DNA of 64,000 nucleotides from Saccopteryx bilineata. Its lineage: Eukaryota; Chordata; Mammalia; Chiroptera; Emballonuridae. The stretch covers positions 164,794,296-164,858,295 of the forward strand of contig NC_089492.1 in the NCBI RefSeq assembly GCF_036850765.1, given 5' to 3'. The position numbers and the translations under genes are program-made. How positions within the stretch are numbered: the first letter of the stretch is position 1; each line of letters begins with the position of its first letter. Shown in pieces: positions 60,209-64,000 of the stretch. The notes beneath the pieces were generated by a model. That model had not been told where the DNA came from, made no database searches, and saw nothing but the letters and a program-made list of their open reading frames with translations.

Positions 60209-60438
60209 TTTATATCTTGCTTTATGTTAGTTTTGTTTCTTCTTTGATCCTTCTCTTTCGTTTTTCTATCTTTTGTTTTTATTTGGTTGTATTCCATACA
60301 TCTTTCCTCTGTTGCTATCTTTTTTATCTCATGTGCTTCTGTGGTGGTTTTTTCAATGGTGATTACCTTTGAGTAATGAAAAGGGTCCCTACCCTGTTCA
60401 TTGTAGCGAACTATTTTGTGAGTACTTTTACACTCCAT
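60199..60438 (-). other. Small open frame in the L1-B inter-ORF spacer, overlapping the ORF2 start
   Basis: 79 codons, beginning MECKSTHKIVRYNEQG and ending IKWQ. Its stop TAG (60199-60201) lies 4 nt inside ORF2, whose ATG is at 60206-60208 (aaATGgcaaTAG). The spacer between ORF1 stop and ORF2 ATG is about 326 nt, longer than the 63 bp known for human L1. The composition is lysine- and threonine-rich with no domain. It may be chance, or a reinitiation-related frame. Confidence 0.45.
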
Positions 60439-60534
60439 GGTCCTTTGCTACTGTTAATCTCCATCTTCTCCCCCTCTTTCTTTTTGTTGTTGTCACAGTT
60501 TAAATTTGGTTTTATTGTGTTCTTCTTGGAGCTT

Positions 60535-61527
60535 TTACTTGTGGCTCTGTTTTTTTTTGTTCTTTGTATCTGATTGGAGAACCCCCTTTAGTAATTCCTG
60601 GAGTGGGGGTTTTCTGATGATAAATTCCCTCATCTTTTCTGTATCTGTGAATGTTTTTATTTCTCCTTCGTATTTGAAGGATAGCTTTGATGGGTATAGT
60701 ATTCGTGGCTGAAAGTTCCTCTCTTTCAGGACTTTAAATATTGGGGTCCATTCTCTTCTAGCTTGTAGAGTTTCTGCTGAGAAATCTGATGATAATCTAA
60801 TGGGCCTTCCTTTATATGTTGTATTCTTCTTTTCCCTGGCTGCCTTGAGAATTTTTTCTTTGCTGTTGGTTTGTGTCAATTTCATTATGATATGCCTTAG
60901 AGTAGGTTTGTTGGGGTTAAGAAAACTTGGAGTTCTGTTTGCTTCTTGAACTTGAGGCTTTAGTTCTTTCCACAGGCTTGGGAAGTTCTCATCTATTATT
61001 TGTTTGAGTATGTTCTCCATTCCATTTTCTCTCTCTTCTCCCTCTGATATACCTATTATTCTTATGTTATTCTTTTTGATGGAGTCAGATAATTCTTGTA
61101 GGGCTATCTCATTTTTTTTAATTTTTGAGTCTCTTTCTTCTCTCTGTTGTGCCTCAAGTTGCTTGTCTTCTATTTCACTAATCCTCTCTTCTATCTGACC
61201 TGTTCTATTAGCTAAGCTTGTTATTTCGTTTTTCAGCTCGTGAATTGAGTTTTTCATCTCTGTTTGATTTGTTTTTATAGTTTCAATTTCCTTGGACATA
61301 TATTCTTTGTGTTCATTGAGTTGTTTTCTGAGCTCCCTAAATTGCCTTTCTGTGTTTTCTTGTATATCTCGGAGGATTTTTAGGATTTCTATCTTGAATT
61401 CTCTGTCATTTAGCTCCAAGGTTTCCAATATATTAAATTTTTTCTCCATAGATTTTTCCTCATCTAGCTGTGTTACCTCTCTTTCTTTTGTATCCATGAT
61501 ATTCGATTTTCTCTTCCTTAATGGCAT
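60535..61527 (-). CDS. L1-B ORF1 (RNA-binding chaperone), intact 330 codons
   Basis: ORF1p trimerises and coats L1 RNA as a nucleic-acid chaperone in the cytoplasmic L1 particle. The frame starts MPLRKRKSNIMDTKEREV and ends QSDTKNKKKQSHK with no internal stop. Residues about 25-150 show a long heptad coiled coil (LETLELNDREFKIEILKIL, EMKNSIHELKNEI). An RRM-type domain follows (NNIRIIGISEGEERENG...). The C-terminal domain contains RPIRLSSDFSAETLQARREW. Length is as expected for mammalian ORF1p. Its state suggests a recent insertion. Confidence 0.93.
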   Translation of the reverse strand: MPLRKRKSNIMDTKEREVTQLDEEKSMEKKFNILETLELNDREFKIEILKILRDIQENTERQFRELRKQLNEHKEYMSKEIETIKTNQTEMKNSIHELKNEITSLANRTGQIEERISEIEDKQLEAQQREERDSKIKKNEIALQELSDSIKKNNIRIIGISEGEERENGMENILKQIIDENFPSLWKELKPQVQEANRTPSFLNPNKPTLRHIIMKLTQTNSKEKILKAAREKKNTTYKGRPIRLSSDFSAETLQARREWTPIFKVLKERNFQPRILYPSKLSFKYEGEIKTFTDTEKMREFIIRKPPLQELLKGVLQSDTKNKKKQSHK

Positions 61528-62545
61528 CTGAGAGTGGTTTGGTTGATAGTATTAATGAGATTTAATAAAGAATAAAAAGTTAAAAAAAATTAAAAAAATA
61601 AAAAATCAAAAAGAGTTATTTTTTTTAAAAAAATTAATAATGAAATAAAGAAAAATAAAATAAAATAAAAATTTTAAAAAAAAGGAAATTATTCCCTTCT
61701 CCTTTTTTTCTCTCCTTGCCTCTCCCGTCTTTTTTGAGAAAATCTTGTGGTGGACTGTGAATTATAACAAACAATGCCTGTGATGGAGGGCCTGAATTGG
61801 GGAAAAGTAATAAAGGGGCAAAAAAAAAAAAAAAAAAAGAAAAGAAAAAAGATAAAAAAAAGAGCGTATGGACCCACAAAAAGCAAATAAGGAAAAAATT
61901 TGGGTCAAGAATAAAATGATTTGCTTTTAGGTGTTGGTTGTCTAAGAGTTATGATGAGAGGAATAAGAGGAAAACGGAAAAATGGGGGAACAAATTAAAA
62001 AATTACTATTGTATTTAGTGGAACAAGAACTAGATAATATGGAAAAAGGTGAAGTAAAAAACCCCCAAAATGCCACAAACATAGGTTTGAGTCCCAGATA
62101 AGATAATTTGTTTGTTATTGAGGTTTGAATGAGAGGAGATGTAAAGGAGAAAGGAAGAAACTAATATAGAGGGAGAAAAGAAAGAGAGAGAGAGAAAAAA
62201 AGAGGGAACCACTAAAAGAAGAAAAAAGAAAGGAGAGAGAGAGAGAGAGAGAGTTAAGGGTTTTGGAGTGCAACCCTCAGAGAGAACAAGGAAGAGAAGA
62301 GAAAAGATAATGGGAGATGTAACACTTATGGGTAGTGTAGTTCAAGGAGAGGAGAGAGTAAGACCGGTAGAGAGTTAATCGGCCAAATTGGAGGAGGAAA
62401 AAAAAAGTATCAAGAATGAATATAAGAGAAACAAACGAACAAATATAATAAAATGGGATAGGTTATAAAGTCTGCAGATTATTCCTGATTTTGAGAGGTT
62501 ATCTTCTTGCTTTTTCTTTTCTCTCCCTCTTCCTGGTCGGTGACT
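61528..62545 (-). promoter_or_regulatory. L1-B 5' UTR, probable internal promoter region
   Basis: By position this is the 5' UTR that in mammalian L1 holds the internal RNA polymerase II promoter. Here it is unusually A-rich and purine-rich (for example 61560-61690 and 61821-61862 on the plus strand). I cannot point to specific factor sites. Confidence 0.55.
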
Positions 62546-64000
62546 CTGTATCGGTGACATTGATAAAATTGTCTTCTGTCACCTTCTAACTGGTTTTCTT
62601 TGTGCCCCTCCCCTCCCCCAACACCCTCCCTCTTCCCCCCCCCTGTAACCCCAACACTGTTGTCCATGTCTCTGAGTCTTATTTTTATGTCCCACCTAGG
62701 TTTGGAATCATATAGTTCTTAGTTTTTTTTCTGATTTACTTATTTCGCTCAGTATAATGTTATCAAGGTCCATCCATGTTGTTGTAAAAGATCCGATGTC
62801 ATCATTTCTTATGGCTGAGTAGTATTCCATAGTGTATATATACCAAAGCTTTTTAATCCACTCATCCTCTAACGGACACTTGGGCTGTTTCCAGATCTTT
62901 GCTATTGTGAACAATGCTGCCATAAACATGGGGGTGCATTTCTTCTTTTCAAACAGTGCTATGGTGTTCTTGGGGTATATTCTTAAAAGTGGGATAGCTG
63001 GGTAAAAAGGCAGTCCCATTTTTAATTTCTTGAGGAATCTCCATACTGTTTTCCACAGTGGCTGCACCAGTCTGCATTCCCACCAGCAGTGCAGGAGGGT
63101 TCCCTTTTCTCCACATCCTTGCCAGCACTTGTTCTGTGTTGTTCTGTAAATGAGCACCATTCTAACTGGTGTGAGGTGATATCTCATCTTGGTTTTAATT
63201 TGCATTTCTCTAATGATTAGTGATGTTGAGCATTTTTTCATATGCCTATTGGCCATCTGTATGTCCTCTTTGGAGAAGTGTCTATTCATTTCTTTTGCCC
63301 ATTTTTGGATTGGATTGTTTATCTTCCTGGTATTAAGTTTTACAAGTTTTTTTTTTTATAAATTTTGGTTATTAACCCCTTATCAGATGCATTGTTAAAT
63401 ATATTCTCCTATTGTGTAGTTTGTCTTTTTATTCTGTTCTTATTGTCTTTAGCTGTGCAGAAGCTTTTTAGTTTGATAAAGTCCCATTTGTTTATCCTGT
63501 CTTTTATTTCACTTGCCCGTGGAGACAAATTGGCAAATATATTGTTGCAAGAGATGTCAGAGAGCTTACTGCCTATGTTTTCTTCTAAGATGCTTATGGT
63601 TTTACGGCTTACATTTAAGTCTTTTATCCAGTTTGAGTTTATTTTTGTGAATGGTGTAAGCTGGTGGTCTAGTTTCATTTTTTTACAGGTAGCTGTCTAA
63701 TTTTCCCAACACCATTTGTTGAAGAGGCTGTCTTTACTCCAATGTATGCTTTTACCTCCTTTGTCAAATATCAGTTGTCCATAAAAGTGTGGGTTTATTT
63801 CTGGGTTCTCAGTTTTGTTTCATTGATCTATATGCCTGTTCTTATGCCAGTACAAGGCTGTTTTGAGTACAATGGCCTTTTAATATAACTTGATATCCGG
63901 AAGTGTGATACCTCCCACTTTATTCTTCCTTTTTAAGATTGCTGAGGCTATTTGTGTTCTTTTTTGGTTTCATATAAATTTTTGGAATATGTGTTCTATA
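62546..64000 (-). mobile_element. L1-C 3' part, antisense, continuing past the window end
   Basis: 3' UTR starts at 62546 ('cggtgacattgataaaattgtcttctgtcacc') and lacks both the usual intervening segment and a T-run. The C-rich tract lies at 62606-62644. The ORF2 end is on 62708-63289 and 63409-63678 in minus frames, with frameshifts between and a poly-T indel near 63348-63357. The RT part begins beyond the right edge. Confidence 0.92.
62708..63678 (-). pseudogene. L1-C ORF2 C-terminal region, frameshifted
   Basis: Contains [19 protein letters not shown], the cysteine motif [14 protein letters not shown], and [17 protein letters not shown]. The upstream half resembles the L1 at window start; the tail resembles L1-B. 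A lesion between 63290 and 63408 shifts the frame. Confidence 0.9.

Larger units (their letters stand above)
56138..62545 (-). mobile_element. Near-full-length L1 (L1-B), antisense
   Basis: About 6.4 kb with all major parts in order. The reversed poly(A) and 3' UTR lie at 56138-56393. ORF2 lies at 56394-60208 and the inter-ORF spacer at 60209-60534. ORF1 lies at 60535-61527 and an A-rich 5' UTR at about 61528-62545. Identity to a functional master cannot be measured here, but ORF1 is uninterrupted and ORF2 has only three visible disablements. Its 5' end abuts another L1 (L1-C). The exact 5' boundary is uncertain by some tens of bases. Confidence 0.95.

Overview
This window is mammalian nuclear DNA and very probably from a bat. 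Interspersed retroposons dominate it. About 21 SINE copies carry tRNA-like heads whose A-box and B-box motifs match the long and short SINE families I associate with Chiroptera. They sit with a mammal-type LINE-1, ancient L2 and MIR relics shared by all placental mammals, hAT and Tigger DNA transposons, and one MaLR-type solo LTR. I cannot fix the bat family from sequence alone. No cellular protein-coding gene, rRNA or functional tRNA gene could be supported. The only substantial coding capacity belongs to LINE-1.

Layout: 1-960 is the 3' end of a sense L1. From 1 to 15 kb there is mostly unique or very old sequence with L2, MIR and hAT fossils and six to seven SINEs. At 15.8-18.1 kb there are an antisense MIR and an L1 composite block. 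At 18.1-19 kb three SINEs lie in tandem. At 22.5-25.2 kb there is a long antisense L2 relic that reaches into its reverse transcriptase and is cut by an older repeat and a Tigger element. Between 30 and 32.5 kb there is an old antisense L1 cut by a SINE and by a MaLR LTR. At 38.3-40.7 kb an old antisense L1 was hit twice at the same target. At 49.3-49.9 kb there is a hAT element with intact termini and a SINE inside it. From 55.2 kb to the right edge there is a pile of antisense L1s, including a near-full-length copy (about 56.14-62.54 kb). That copy has an intact ORF1 and an ORF2 broken by only two frameshifts and one nonsense codon.

The region behaves like intergenic or deep intronic DNA. 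Its main interest is as a record of retrotransposition: nested insertions with readable target-site duplications, possible 3' transductions, mosaic L1 tails, and pairs of unclassified sequences that resemble each other. Nothing looks like an operon, CRISPR array or novel cellular system. One minus-strand open frame near 27.0-27.24 kb looks like a sperm-tail PG-rich repeat and is the only candidate for a non-transposon exon.
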